A stretch of DNA of 64,000 bases from Micromonospora sp. DSM 45708 (GCF_039566955.1 NZ_CP154796.1:6386001-6450000), one strand, 5' to 3'. Shown: positions 43,027-52,235, counted from the first letter of the stretch. Made by a program: numbers and translations. Notes: generated by a model not told the origin, from the sequence alone.

Positions 43027-44055
43027 TCAGCGGTCGGCGGCGCGGCGCAGCCGCCGGTGCTCGGCGGTGACCACGCCGAGCAGCGCCAGGTCGAGTGCGA
43101 CCGCGGAGACCGCGCCGAACTGGTTGACCGTGAAGTTGAAGACCTGCCCGAACAGCAGGTCGACGAGCAGGGCCAGCTTGAACAACCGGAACGCGTCGGT
43201 CCGGTCCCGGCGCAGCAACCAGGCCGCGCGCAGGCTGAGTACGGCGGTGACCAGCGCGGTGGCGGTGACGCCGAGCACCGCGCCCCACTCCCGTTCCTGA
43301 TCCAGCGCCCCGGTCACGCCGTCGAGGACCACCGCCACCACGGTCACCACCGGCTCCACCACCAGCCAGACCACCACCGGCCAGACCAGCCAGCGCCGGC
43401 CCACCGCCCAGGCGGCGAGGCGTCGGGTCCACTCCGCCCCGCGCTGCCAGAACCGCACCGGCGGCGGTTCCCGTCGGGGCACCGCGTCCAGCAACTGGCT
43501 GAGGGCCGCCTCGGTGGCCGGCCCGGTGCCCTGCACCAGGCGCAGCACCGCGATCCGACGCCTGTCGGTCAGCCCGTTGGGCAGGCCGCTGAGCACCAGG
43601 TCCAGCGCGTTGGCGGTGCGTTCGGCCGGCGTCAGGCGGGCCCGGCCGGTGCGCCCGCGTACCGCCTGGGTGAGCAGCACGAGCAGGGCGAACGCGACGT
43701 AGATGATGGCGGCGGCGGGCGCGTAGAAGTAGTCGGTGCGGGTGGTGACGAACTTGCCGACCTCGTCGATGAAGAGCCCGAACCCGACGCCGCCGACCAC
43801 CGCGCCGGCGGTGCGCGGCCCGCCACCGAGGAACACCAGCGCGATGCCCAGGCCGACGACGAGCAGCAGGCCGCCCCAGAGCACGTGCGCGATGTGCAGC
43901 CCACCGCCGCCGAGCTGCGGATAGTTGGTGGCCTGGAGGTACGCCCGGACGGCCAGCACGGTGACCACGCCGGAGAGCACGAACGCCTGGAGGTAGGCGG
44001 CGGCGTCGATCGCCCGGGTCGGCAGCCGGCGGCCCAGCCGATGGTGTGACCGCAT
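43027..44055 (-). CDS. Polytopic membrane protein at the end of the polyamine-type operon
   Basis: 342 residues from the ATG at 44055. About eight helices (LQAFVLSGVVTVLAVRAYLQ; IAHVLWGGLLLVVGLGIALVFLGG; AVVGGVGFGLFIDEVGKFVT; AAAIIYVAFALLVLLTQ; WLVWPVVVWLVVEPVVTVVAVVLDGV; LFKLALLVDLLFGQVFNF; and others). FGLFIDEVGKFVT is a distinctive conserved-looking block. Only 10 bp follow the spermidine-synthase gene. TAGGTT formed partly by that gene's TAG stop sits 7 nt before the ATG, so it may also be transcribed separately. Confidence 0.7.
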   Translation of the reverse strand: MRSHHRLGRRLPTRAIDAAAYLQAFVLSGVVTVLAVRAYLQATNYPQLGGGGLHIAHVLWGGLLLVVGLGIALVFLGGGPRTAGAVVGGVGFGLFIDEVGKFVTTRTDYFYAPAAAIIYVAFALLVLLTQAVRGRTGRARLTPAERTANALDLVLSGLPNGLTDRRRIAVLRLVQGTGPATEAALSQLLDAVPRREPPPVRFWQRGAEWTRRLAAWAVGRRWLVWPVVVWLVVEPVVTVVAVVLDGVTGALDQEREWGAVLGVTATALVTAVLSLRAAWLLRRDRTDAFRLFKLALLVDLLFGQVFNFTVNQFGAVSAVALDLALLGVVTAEHRRLRRAADR

Positions 44056-44062
44056 GCTCCGA

Positions 44063-44068
44063 AACCTA
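44063..44068 (-). promoter_or_regulatory. Possible internal -10 using the upstream stop codon
   Basis: Minus strand TAGGTT: its first three bases are the TAG stop of the spermidine-synthase homologue. Spacer of 7 nt to the ATG at 44055. Confidence 0.4.
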
Positions 44069-45634
44069 GTAGCCGCGCCACTCCTCGCGGGCGTACTCCA
44101 ACACCCTGGGCTGCAACAGCGTGGAGGCGGGCACGTCCACCCGGCCACGGTCGGCGGGGAACGTGGCGGCGGCGGCGAGCACCGCCGGGGTGAGGAAGCG
44201 CAGCGGGGGCGCGTCGGTCGGCAGGGCCAGCTCCGGCGCGACGCCGCCGGGTGCGGCGAGCACGAATCCCCAGTCGCCGAAGCTCGGCACGTCGACGTGG
44301 TACGGCACGGTGGCGAAGCCCGCCTCCCGCACCGACCGCTCGATCGACCAGTACGACCGGGGCGCGAAGTAGGGCGAGCCGGACTGCACCACCAGCCGCC
44401 CGCCCGGGGCCAGCACCGGCCGGACCAGCGCGTAGAACTCGACCGTGTAGAGCTTCGCGGTGGCCGTCTCGTCCGGGTCGGGCAGGTCGGCGATCACCAC
44501 GTCGAAGCGTTGCGAGGCGGTCCGCAGCCAGCCGAACGCGTCCAGGTTGAGCACCCGCACCCGGGGGTCGGTGAGCGAGGCGTGGTTGAGGTCGCGCAGT
44601 TGCGGCTCGCTGCGGGCCAGCGTCACCACGGCCGGGTCGAGGTCGACGAGCGTCACCGAGCGCACGTCCGGGTACTTCAGGATCTCCCGCGCGGCCAGCC
44701 CGTCGCCGGCGCCGAGCACCAGCACGTCGCCGTGCGGCCCGCGCATGACCGGGTGCACCAGCGCCTCGTGGTAGCGGTATTCGTCGACGGAGCTGAACTG
44801 GAGGTCGCCGTTGAGGAAGAGCCGCAGGTCGGTGTCGGTGTGGCCGACCTCCCGCACCGAGCGGGTCAGCACGATCTCCTGGTATCGGCTGCGCTCGGCG
44901 TGCACCACCGGGTCGCGGTAGAGCTGCTGACGGGCGGTCACCTCGAAGTCGTGGGCGGTCACCCACGCGTACCCGAGCAGGAGCGCGACCACGACGGAGC
45001 CGGCGCCGAGCCCGACGCGCGCCCGGCGGCTCAGCTCGTCGCGGAACACCGTGAAGACCAGCACCACCCCGGCGACGGCGTTCACCGCGCCGACCACCAG
45101 CGCGCCCTTGAGCTGGCCGAAGATCGGCATCAGCAGGAACGGGAAGGCCAGCCCGCCGAGCAGCGCGCCGACGTAGTCGGCGGCGAACAGGTCGGCCACC
45201 GCGCTGCCCGCCGACTGCTCGCGGATGCGTTGCAGCATGACCATCAGCAGCGGGATCTCCGCGCCGATCAGCAGCCCGAGCACGAACGCGGTGCCGACCA
45301 GCGCCGGGCCGTAGAGGTCGAGCCAGGCAAACGCCGCGTAGAGGCCGAGCACGGAGAGGCCGCCGAGCAGCGCGAGCGTCAGCTCGATCGCGGCGAAGGC
45401 GGGCGCGGCCCGGGACTGCAACGGCTTCGCCACCAGCGCGCCGACGCCCATCGCGAAGACCATCACGCCGAGCACGATCGACGCCTGACCGACCGCGTCG
45501 CCGATCAGGTAGCTGCCGAGCGCGACGAGCGCCAGCTCGTACACCAGGCCGCAGGCCGCGCAGACGAAGACCGCGAGCAGGACCGCCGCGCGGGCCGCGC
45601 GCCACCGCGGCCGTGCGGGCACGTCGATGGTCAC
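44066..45634 (-). CDS. Membrane-fused spermidine synthase homologue (aminopropyltransferase fold)
   Basis: 522 residues, GTG start. The N-terminal ~220 residues hold about seven helices (AAVLLAVFVCAACGLVYELALVALGSYLIGD and onward). The C-terminal ~280 residues are the Rossmann SpeE fold: RYQEIVLTRS, LRLFLNGDLQFSSVDEYRYHEALVHP, GDVLVLGAGDGLAAREILKY, VTLVDLDPAVVTLA, VVIADLPDPDETATAKLYTVEFYALV. The catalytic Asp lies in DLPDP. It may move aminopropyl groups onto a membrane substrate. Coupled to its upstream neighbour by GTGA, within a DUF350/DUF4178/DUF4247/DUF2617 operon. Confidence 0.85.
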   Translation of the reverse strand: MTIDVPARPRWRAARAAVLLAVFVCAACGLVYELALVALGSYLIGDAVGQASIVLGVMVFAMGVGALVAKPLQSRAAPAFAAIELTLALLGGLSVLGLYAAFAWLDLYGPALVGTAFVLGLLIGAEIPLLMVMLQRIREQSAGSAVADLFAADYVGALLGGLAFPFLLMPIFGQLKGALVVGAVNAVAGVVLVFTVFRDELSRRARVGLGAGSVVVALLLGYAWVTAHDFEVTARQQLYRDPVVHAERSRYQEIVLTRSVREVGHTDTDLRLFLNGDLQFSSVDEYRYHEALVHPVMRGPHGDVLVLGAGDGLAAREILKYPDVRSVTLVDLDPAVVTLARSEPQLRDLNHASLTDPRVRVLNLDAFGWLRTASQRFDVVIADLPDPDETATAKLYTVEFYALVRPVLAPGGRLVVQSGSPYFAPRSYWSIERSVREAGFATVPYHVDVPSFGDWGFVLAAPGGVAPELALPTDAPPLRFLTPAVLAAAATFPADRGRVDVPASTLLQPRVLEYAREEWRGY

Positions 45635-46458
45635 GCGTTCTCCCGGGTAAGCCCGGCGGGTCCCGCCCCGGCGCGCTGCGCGGGTCCGGCTTCCCTGCGC
45701 TGACGACTGCTCCGGCTCGGCGCGTCTGGCGCCACGCCGCGACCCGGAGCAGTCGACCGGTTCCGCTGTCGCACGCCCACGGTGATGAACAGCGCGGCGA
45801 GCAGGGCCAGCCCGACGGCGGTGAGCAGCAGTTTCCAGCGGTCCCGCCAGAAGTCGCTGCCGGCGTCCGGCAGCGGGGCGGCCGGGACGCTCGGGTCCGC
45901 GGTCGGGGTCGCGGCCGGGTCGGCCAGCCCTCGCTCGGTGGCGAGCAGCGGCAGCATGGTGGCGGCCCGGGTGACGGCCCAGCCCGGTTCGTCGACGAAC
46001 GCGTCCTCGTCCAGCCCGAACCGGCCCAGCCCCGATTCGATGGCGGACAGGTCGCTGAACTCGATGTCGTCCGACCCCTTCACCCGGATGGTGGCGGAGT
46101 CGTTCGACTCGCTGCTGGACGACGTGTAGAAGACGTTCGCGGTCACCTCGATCCAGCGGGCGCAGCCGGGCGCGTCCGCGACCGCGGTGCCGTCGCCCAG
46201 GTTGGAGCCGACGCTCACCTGGCGGTACCCGTCGAGCAGTTCCCAGCCGTAGCAGATGCCCTGGCTGTCCGCGGCGGCCCGAAGGATCGGCACGGTGCCG
46301 GAGCGTTCGTCGGCGGCCGGGGCTCCGACCGTGGTGTCCGAGTCGCCGGTGACCGCACCGATCACGCAGGCGCCGACCGTGATCCCGATGAGCACCGTCC
46401 AGACCAGCACCTGTCGGCGCGTGTCCTTCGCCTTCGTCGCGGCGGCCTTGTCGGGCAT
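45631..46458 (-). CDS. Two-helix membrane protein in the polyamine-type operon
   Basis: 275 residues. A helix at ~16-38 (VLVWTVLIGITVGACVIGAVTG), an extracytoplasmic domain with Cys in GICYGWEL and GCARWIEV, a second helix (~215-238, LLLTAVGLALLAALFITVGV), then a basic tail. I do not recognise the family. Its ATG overlaps the DUF350 stop by one base (TGATG), and its stop overlaps the next start, so it is an integral member of the operon. Confidence 0.65.
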   Translation of the reverse strand: MPDKAAATKAKDTRRQVLVWTVLIGITVGACVIGAVTGDSDTTVGAPAADERSGTVPILRAAADSQGICYGWELLDGYRQVSVGSNLGDGTAVADAPGCARWIEVTANVFYTSSSSESNDSATIRVKGSDDIEFSDLSAIESGLGRFGLDEDAFVDEPGWAVTRAATMLPLLATERGLADPAATPTADPSVPAAPLPDAGSDFWRDRWKLLLTAVGLALLAALFITVGVRQRNRSTAPGRGVAPDAPSRSSRQRREAGPAQRAGAGPAGLTRENA

Positions 46459-46880
46459 CAGCTGATGGCGGCGGCGATGATCGCGCCGGTGGCGACGTGC
46501 ACGGTGGCGGAGATCCAGACCGCCGGGTGCGGCTCCGGGTCGACCAGCAGCTCGCCGAGCTTGCCGGGGGTGGCCACGTCGAGCAGCACGAACGCCGCCG
46601 CCATGATCACCAGACCGAGGAACCCGTACGCGGCGGCGCCGGCCAGCCCGAGCATGAAGTCGTCGTCGCTGGCCACGATCGCGGCGACCACGACGGTGCC
46701 GACGCCGACCAGGTTGGAGGCGAGCAGCAGCGTGGCGTTGCGGTTGCGCCCGGCCCAGATCAGCTCGTGGAGCTTGCCGGGGGTGGCCAGGTCGACCAAC
46801 AGGTAGCCGACGGCCATCAGGACCACGCCGACCACGCCGTAGGCGAGGGTGACCAGCAGATCGGTGACGAGATGCTGCAC
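46458..46880 (-). CDS. DUF350 membrane protein
   Basis: 140 residues, four helices in two similar halves: DLLVTLAYGVVGVVLMAVGYLLVDLATPGKL and GAAAYGFLGLVIMAAAFVLLDVATPGKL, so an internal duplication is visible. The D-x-ATPGKL motif after helices 1 and 3 is typical of DUF350 (YjfL-like). The family is tied in many genomes to DUF4178 and spermidine-synthase genes; biochemical role unknown. Confidence 0.85.
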   Translation of the reverse strand: MQHLVTDLLVTLAYGVVGVVLMAVGYLLVDLATPGKLHELIWAGRNRNATLLLASNLVGVGTVVVAAIVASDDDFMLGLAGAAAYGFLGLVIMAAAFVLLDVATPGKLGELLVDPEPHPAVWISATVHVATGAIIAAAIS

Positions 46881-46911
46881 AGGAACTCCAGGGTGAGGGG
46901 GGTCGGACGGG

Positions 46912-47337
46912 CTACTTGCCGGCGCCGGGGCCGCCGCCCCGGACGGTGCTGCCTCGGCCCCAGCCCCAGCTGTTGCCGACGACGCTGTGGTACCGGGGGT
47001 ACGCGGTGGACATCCGCTCCAGCAGGATCACCGAGCCGACGGCGAGCGGGAGGATCACCACGGAGTCGTCGTCGTAGCGCAGGTACACGCCGCTGCCGTC
47101 GACGTACTGGTCGGCCGGCTGCCAGGTGTCGGTGATCTCCTTCGAGACCTGGCTCGGCGACCGGTTCGAGGTGTACGCGACGGCCTGCGAGCCGATGTCC
47201 CGCCCGGACGCCCGGGAGTAGTGGTCCTGCACGTAGCCGCGCGGCGAGAAGTTGCCGTAGAAGATCGCGAAGGCGGCAACCAGTGCGCCGACGACGGCGA
47301 CCGCCACGCCCACCACGAACCACCGTCGGTACGTCAC
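46912..47337 (-). CDS. DUF4247 protein
   Basis: 141 residues, GTG start overlapping the DUF2617 stop (GTGA). One N-terminal helix (WFVVGVAVAVVGALVAAFAIFYG) and an outside domain: GYVQDHYSRASGRDIGSQAVAYTSNRSPSQVSKEITDTWQPADQYVDGSGVYLRYDDDSVVILPLAVGSVILLE. It ends in Gly/Trp/Arg-rich sequence (GNSWGWGRGSTVRGGGPG). Family function unknown; it belongs to the same module. Confidence 0.82.
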   Translation of the reverse strand: MTYRRWFVVGVAVAVVGALVAAFAIFYGNFSPRGYVQDHYSRASGRDIGSQAVAYTSNRSPSQVSKEITDTWQPADQYVDGSGVYLRYDDDSVVILPLAVGSVILLERMSTAYPRYHSVVGNSWGWGRGSTVRGGGPGAGK

Positions 47338-47834
47338 AGCTCTTCCACCACCGTCTCGGTCAGGACCAGCTCGTTGGTCTGGGGGTAGGCGTGCCAGGTG
47401 CGCCAGGCGACCGGGCCGCCTAGCGGGTCGGGTCGGACGGCGAGCGCGGTTACCGCGTCCTCGTCGCCGGGAAACACCCCGACCAGGGCGAACGGGTCGC
47501 CGGCCAGCTCGGCGCGAAGCGCCGCGACCCGGGTACGCAGGCCGTCGCCGGCCGGCCGCAGCACGGTGGCGGTGAACCGGTAGCCGGCGGTCGGGTCGTG
47601 CAGCGCGTCCGGCAGGTGCGGCCGGCTGCCGGGCAGGCAGGCGACCGTCTCGGTCAGCCCGCCGAGGACCACCTGGTGGGAGGCGCCGAGCAGCCGCAGC
47701 CGCAGCCGTGTCCCGCCGGGCAGGTCGAGGTCGCGGACGGCCAGCGCCGGCAGCTCCGGGCCACCGAGCGTCAGGCTCAGGTCGGCGGCGCGACTGTCGA
47801 CGTACGGGGTCCGGAGGGCGACGAGCACGCTCAC
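47334..47834 (-). CDS. DUF2617 protein
   Basis: 166 residues, soluble. Family blocks: VDSRAADLSLTLGGPELPALAVRDLDLPGG, LRLLGASHQVVL, ETVACLPG, GYRFTATVLRP, ALVGVFPGDEDAVTALAV, WRTWHAYPQTNELVLTETVV. Coupled by 4-bp overlaps to both the DUF4178 gene upstream and DUF4247 downstream. Function unknown. Confidence 0.82.
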   Translation of the reverse strand: MSVLVALRTPYVDSRAADLSLTLGGPELPALAVRDLDLPGGTRLRLRLLGASHQVVLGGLTETVACLPGSRPHLPDALHDPTAGYRFTATVLRPAGDGLRTRVAALRAELAGDPFALVGVFPGDEDAVTALAVRPDPLGGPVAWRTWHAYPQTNELVLTETVVEEL

Positions 47835-48463
47835 TTCACCTGGTCCGGGCCGCCCTGCGGATAGATCATCACCTCGGCGCGGCGCAGTTCCTCGCCGAGG
47901 TTCACCTCCCAGCCGGCCTCGCCGTACGCCTCGAACGACAGCCGGGCCCCGCCGGGCGCCTGGTAGTCGTGGTAGCGCATGGTGCCGCGCGGGTCGAGGC
48001 CGGTGCCCTCGGTCGCGGTGTAGCGCGCCTGGCCGGACTCGTCCCAGTTGTAGCGACGGCCGGCGATCTCCAGCGTCGGGGCGCCCGGCGTCACGGTGGC
48101 GCCCGGCTCACTGGCCCAGAGCACCATCTCCAGGTCCGGCTCCGCCTCCACGGAGAGCCAACGCTTCACGCCGCCGGCGTCGTCGAGCAGGTGCTCCGCC
48201 CAGCTCCAGCCGCCCTCGACCAGGTGCACCGAACCGCGCACGGTGTACGGCACCTGGCGGATCTCGACGATGTCACCGGGCTTGAGCGCGCGCGGGTCGC
48301 CGCGCAGCGCGTCCGCGTCCCGGTCCCGGAACGGGTCACCGGGCGCCGCCTTCTCCCGTGGCGCCGAGCGGGACCTGCGCAGCGCGATCACGGCGATCAC
48401 CACGCCGGCCACCCCCAGCAGGCACCCCAGCGTGGCCACCACGTACGCCACCGAACCGTTCAT
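47831..48463 (-). CDS. DUF4178 membrane-anchored protein
   Basis: 210 residues from the ATG at 48463, with GGGGAGG before it. One N-terminal helix (VAYVVATLGCLLGVAGVVIAVIAL), then a DUF4178 beta-rich domain: LKPGDIVEIRQVPYTVRGSVHLVEGGWSWAEHLLDDAGGVKRWLSVEAEPDLEMVLWAS, RYNWDESGQARYTATE, RYHDYQAPGGARLSFEAYGEAGWEVNLGEEL. First gene of a seven-gene minus-strand operon. DUF4178 is a marker of this membrane/polyamine module. Confidence 0.83.
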   Translation of the reverse strand: MNGSVAYVVATLGCLLGVAGVVIAVIALRRSRSAPREKAAPGDPFRDRDADALRGDPRALKPGDIVEIRQVPYTVRGSVHLVEGGWSWAEHLLDDAGGVKRWLSVEAEPDLEMVLWASEPGATVTPGAPTLEIAGRRYNWDESGQARYTATEGTGLDPRGTMRYHDYQAPGGARLSFEAYGEAGWEVNLGEELRRAEVMIYPQGGPDQVK

Positions 48464-48549
48464 GACCGCCTCCCCCAACCTGCATTGGCGGAGACGGTAA
48501 CAACCCCGCGCACCTCGGATGAAGCGCTGTTCGCTGAGTGTGGGGTCAG

Positions 48550-48921
48550 CTACGGTCTGCCGCCCGTGAGCCGCTCGGCGGCGTACTCACGCAGCGTGGT
48601 GCGGCCCATCACGCAGCCGTGGAACGTGGTGAACTCGCCGTCGTCGGCGCGCAGCCGTTCCCAGGCGTCCCGCCCGGCCGCCGGGTCGACGGTCTCCAGC
48701 AGCGTCGCCGCGTACGCCTTCCCGGCCGGCGAGCCCTTCTTCAGCAGCCGCTCGACCCGCTTCCGGCCCGACTCCGGGTGCTCGCGCAGCTCCTGCTCCA
48801 GCCGCCGGTACGCGTAGGTCGCGGGCAGCACCTGCCCGGCGAACCCGACCCCGCCGAAGGCAAGGGTGTCCGCGTCGTCAAGCTCCCGCACCGCCTGATC
48901 CAGCTCCCGCTTCCCACTCAT
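48550..48921 (-). CDS. Small conserved-looking helical protein, unknown
   Basis: 123 residues, soluble, all-helical (LDQAVRELDDADTLAFGGVGFAG; YAYRRLEQELREHPESGRKRVERLLKKGSPAGKAYAATLLETVDPAAGRDAWERL). The layout suggests one or two HEAT-like repeats. ATG, same strand as the module downstream but separated by 86 bp. No function proposed. Confidence 0.65.
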   Translation of the reverse strand: MSGKRELDQAVRELDDADTLAFGGVGFAGQVLPATYAYRRLEQELREHPESGRKRVERLLKKGSPAGKAYAATLLETVDPAAGRDAWERLRADDGEFTTFHGCVMGRTTLREYAAERLTGGRP

Positions 48922-48925
48922 ACCC

Positions 48926-48980
48926 CACTATGTGCCCACCCCACCCCCTCCCCACCCCTCCCCCTCCCCCTCCCCGCGCC
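48926..48980. other. C-run tract
   Basis: Runs of four to five C spaced by A or T (CCACCCCCTCCCCACCCCTCCCCCTCCCC), so the minus strand is G-rich with quadruplex potential. It lies upstream of the small helical gene and beside palindrome copy 3. Confidence 0.5.
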
Positions 48981-48987
48981 CTCAGGC

Positions 48988-49048
48988 GTTGATCAAGGAG
49001 TTTGCGTCGGCCAAGGGCCCTCCGGGTGACGCAAACTCCTTGATCAAC
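48988..49048. repeat. GATCAAGGAGTT palindrome, copy 3 (perfect)
   Basis: Arms 48988-49008 and 49028-49048 are perfect over 21 bp (GTTGATCAAGGAGTTTGCGT...) around a 19-nt loop, followed by GAAGTGGGGG as at copy 2. It is the best-preserved copy. Confidence 0.85.
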
Positions 49049-49080
49049 GAAGTGGGGGCGCGGGGCGGGGGCGGGTAGGG

Positions 49081-49109
49081 GAAAGGCCCGGCCGGAGGCC
49101 GGGCCTTTC
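49081..49109 (-). terminator. clpB terminator
   Basis: Perfect 13-bp arms GAAAGGCCCGGCC / GGCCGGGCCTTTC with a 3-nt loop, 14 bases after the clpB stop; ends in a short T run on either strand. Confidence 0.8.
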
Positions 49110-49122
49110 GGGGTGGAGCGGG

Positions 49123-51714
49123 TCAGGCGGCGGTTACGGTCAGGCCGTCCTTCGTGTCGGCCAGGTCGACCTGGACCGTGTCGCCGTCGCGGATCTCGCC
49201 GGACAGGAGCGCCTTGGCGAGGCGGTCACCGATCGCGGACTGGACCAGCCGGCGCAGCGGGCGCGCGCCGTAGATCGGGTCGTACCCGTGGTCGGCCAGC
49301 CAGGTGCGGGCGGCGTCGGTGACGTCCATGCCCAGCCGGCGGTCCGCCAGCCGGCGCCGCAGCCGGTCGAGCTGGATGTCGACGATGGCCCGCAGATCCT
49401 CGCCCCGGAGCGCGGCGAACACCACGATGTCGTCGAGGCGGTTGAGGAACTCCGGCTTGAAGTGTGACCGGACCACCGCGAGCACCCCCTCCCGGCGCTC
49501 CTCGTCGCTGAGCGTGAGGTCGCTGATCACCGACGATCCCAGGTTCGAGGTGAGGATCAGGATGGCGTTGCGGAAGTCCACCGTACGGCCCTGACCGTCG
49601 GTGAGCCGGCCGTCGTCGAGCACCTGGAGCAGGATGTCGAAGACGTCCGGGTGGGCCTTCTCCACCTCGTCCAGCAGGATCACCGAGTACGGCCGGCGGC
49701 GCACCGCCTCGGTGAGCTGGCCGCCCTCCTCGTATCCGACGTAGCCGGGCGGGGCGCCGACCAGGCGGGCCACGGAGTGCTTCTCCCCGTACTCGCTCAT
49801 GTCGATGCGGACCATGGCCCGCTCGTCGTCGAAGAGGAACTCGGCGAGCGCCTTGGCCAGCTCGGTCTTGCCGACACCGGTCGGGCCGAGGAAGAGGAAG
49901 CTGCCGGTCGGGCGGTCCGGGTCGGCGACGCCGGCCCGGGCGCGGCGGACCGCGTCGGAGACCGCGCCGACCGCCTCCGCCTGGCCGACCACGCGGGCCC
50001 GCAGCGACTCCTCCATCCGGAGCAGCTTGGCGGTCTCGCCCTCCAGCAGCCGACCGGCCGGGATGCCGGTCCAGGAGGCGACCACGGCGGCGATGTCGTC
50101 CGCGCCGACCTCCTCCTTGAGCATCGCGCCGTCGGCCTGGAGCCGGGCCAGCTCCTCCTCGGCCTGCTTCAGCTCACCCTTGAGCGCGGGGATGCGGCCG
50201 TACCGCAGCTCGGCGGCGCGTTCCAGCTCGCCGTCGCGCTCGGCGCGCTCGGCCTCGCCGCCGAGCCGCTCCAACTCCTCCTTGGCGGTGGAGAGCTTGG
50301 CGATGTGGCTCTTCTCGGTCTGCCAACGCTCGGAGAGCGCGGTGAGCTGCTCGCGCTTGTCGGCCAGCTCCTTGCGCAGCCGCTCCAGGCGCTCGGCGGA
50401 GGCGGCGTCGGGCTCCTTGGCCAGCGCCATCTCCTCGATCTCCAGCCGGCGCACCGCCCGCTCGATCTCGTCGACCTCGACCGGGCGCGAGTCGATCTCC
50501 ATGCGCAGCCGGGACGCGGACTCGTCGACCAGGTCGATCGCCTTGTCCGGCAGGAACCGGTCGGTGATGTAGCGGTCGGAGAGCGCGGCGGCGGCGACCA
50601 GCGCGGCGTCGGTGATGCGTACGCCGTGGTGCACCTCGTAGCGCTCCTTGAGCCCGCGCAGGATGCCGATGGTGTCCTCGATCGTCGGCTCGCCGACCAG
50701 CACCGGCTGGAAGCGGCGCTCCAGCGCCGGGTCCTTCTCGATGTGCTCGCGGTACTCGTCGAGCGTGGTCGCGCCGACCATCCGCAGCTCGCCCCGGGCC
50801 AGCATCGGCTTGAGCATGTTGCCGGCGTCCATCGAGCCTTCGCCCTTGCCGGCGCCGACCACGGTGTGCAGCTCGTCGAGGAACGTGATGACCTGGCCGT
50901 CGGAGTTCTTGATCTCCTCCAGCACGGACTTGAGCCGCTCCTCGAACTGGCCGCGGTACTGCGCGCCGGCCACCATCGCGCCCAGGTCGAGCGAGACCAG
51001 CTTCTTGTTCCGCAGCGACTCCGGCACGTCACCGGCGACGATCCGCTGGGCCAGGCCCTCGACGATGGCGGTCTTGCCGACGCCCGGCTCACCGATCAGC
51101 ACCGGGTTGTTCTTGGTACGCCGGGACAGCACCTGGATCACGCGGCGGATCTCCGAGTCCCGGCCGATCACCGGGTCGATCTTGCCATCGCGGGCGCTGG
51201 CGGTGAGGTCGACGCCGTACTTGGCCAGCGCCTGGTAGGTCTGCTCCGGGTCGGCGGTGGTGACCCGGCGGTCCCCGCCCCGGACGGTCGCGAACGCGGC
51301 GACCAGGTTCTCCTCGGTGGCGCCGGAGTTCTTCAGCGCGACCGAGACCGCGCCGCCGACCCGGGCCAGCCCGGCCAGCAGGTGCTCGGTGGAGGTGTAC
51401 TCGTCGCCGAGCGGCCGGGCGATCTGCTCGGCCGCGCCGATGGCGTTGACGAACTCGCGGGCCAGCGTCGGCTCGGCGAGGCTGGACCCCCGCGCGGCGG
51501 GCAGCGCGTCGACCGAGCGCTGGGCGACCCGGCGCAGCTCGGCGGGGTCGGCGCCGACGGCGCGCAGCAGGCCCGCGGCGGTCGAGCCGTCGGTGTCCAG
51601 CAGGGCCAGCAGCAGGTGCCAGGGCTCCACGGTGGCGTGGCCGCGCTGGTTCGCCAGCGCGACGGCACCGGTGATGGTCTCGCGGCTCTTGGTGGTGAGG
51701 CGTTCCGTGTTCAT
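49123..51714 (-). CDS. clpB: ATP-dependent disaggregase ClpB
   Basis: 863 residues from the ATG at 51714 ([40 protein letters not shown]). N domain; AAA1 with [19 protein letters not shown]; coiled-coil M domain (~405-525); AAA2 with [51 protein letters not shown] and the C-terminal small domain. With DnaK it rescues aggregated protein. The promoter has a HAIR (HspR) palindrome, so it joins the dnaK operon's regulon. Position matches Rv0384c. Confidence 0.97.
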   Translation of the reverse strand: MNTERLTTKSRETITGAVALANQRGHATVEPWHLLLALLDTDGSTAAGLLRAVGADPAELRRVAQRSVDALPAARGSSLAEPTLAREFVNAIGAAEQIARPLGDEYTSTEHLLAGLARVGGAVSVALKNSGATEENLVAAFATVRGGDRRVTTADPEQTYQALAKYGVDLTASARDGKIDPVIGRDSEIRRVIQVLSRRTKNNPVLIGEPGVGKTAIVEGLAQRIVAGDVPESLRNKKLVSLDLGAMVAGAQYRGQFEERLKSVLEEIKNSDGQVITFLDELHTVVGAGKGEGSMDAGNMLKPMLARGELRMVGATTLDEYREHIEKDPALERRFQPVLVGEPTIEDTIGILRGLKERYEVHHGVRITDAALVAAAALSDRYITDRFLPDKAIDLVDESASRLRMEIDSRPVEVDEIERAVRRLEIEEMALAKEPDAASAERLERLRKELADKREQLTALSERWQTEKSHIAKLSTAKEELERLGGEAERAERDGELERAAELRYGRIPALKGELKQAEEELARLQADGAMLKEEVGADDIAAVVASWTGIPAGRLLEGETAKLLRMEESLRARVVGQAEAVGAVSDAVRRARAGVADPDRPTGSFLFLGPTGVGKTELAKALAEFLFDDERAMVRIDMSEYGEKHSVARLVGAPPGYVGYEEGGQLTEAVRRRPYSVILLDEVEKAHPDVFDILLQVLDDGRLTDGQGRTVDFRNAILILTSNLGSSVISDLTLSDEERREGVLAVVRSHFKPEFLNRLDDIVVFAALRGEDLRAIVDIQLDRLRRRLADRRLGMDVTDAARTWLADHGYDPIYGARPLRRLVQSAIGDRLAKALLSGEIRDGDTVQVDLADTKDGLTVTAA

Positions 51715-51760
51715 GGGCTCCCCCGGGATCGGCGTGTCCACTGGAAACGACACAACCAGA

Positions 51761-51781
51761 GTTGAGTCTATTCCGCTCAAC
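51761..51781. promoter_or_regulatory. HAIR (HspR) operator upstream of clpB
   Basis: TTGAGT-N7-GCTCAA (51762-51780), one base off the HspR consensus CTTGAGT-N7-ACTCAAG, 47 bp before the clpB ATG. Confidence 0.8.
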
Positions 51782-51825
51782 TCCGCCTGTGTGACCTGAG
51801 TCACCACCCGCGCCGCACCCAGGCG

Positions 51826-52089
51826 TCAGCGACCACGGCGGCCGGGGAGGCGTGCGGTGCAGGGCGTCACGTGGTCGGCGCGCAGCACGCACCGCCGGCC
51901 GCCGTCGAGCTTGCGGTCGCAGAACACCCAGTGGCGTACGCCCTGGTCGTCTTCGGTCGAGACGGTGATCCCGCCCAACTCGACCACGGCGAGAAACCCG
52001 AGCGACCGGCCGGCCGTGCGACCGAGCATCTTGGCCCGCGCCAGGTCGGAGGCCCGCACCGGCAGGTGGATCACATACCGCCCGGTCAT
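51826..52089 (-). CDS. Small protein, unknown function
   Basis: 87 residues from the ATG at 52089 behind AAGGGAAA. Begins MTGRYVIHLPVRASDLARAK, with VVELGGITVSTEDDQGVRHWVFCD and a Cys/Arg-rich end (RRCVLRADHVTPCTARLPGRRGR). It is divergent from the GntR gene across a 251-bp region with GntR-type palindromes. It may be that repressor's target. Family not recognised. Confidence 0.6.
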   Translation of the reverse strand: MTGRYVIHLPVRASDLARAKMLGRTAGRSLGFLAVVELGGITVSTEDDQGVRHWVFCDRKLDGGRRCVLRADHVTPCTARLPGRRGR

Positions 52090-52235
52090 CGTGTTTCCCT
52101 TCTTCCGGGCCCACGGAGATGAGCAGGAGCCGGCACGACTGGCCGCGCGACCAGTCGTGCCGACCACGGCCGCCAACCGGGAGGCCGGTTGCCTACCAGG
52201 CATTTCGCCGATGGCGTCCGCACCGACAACATACA

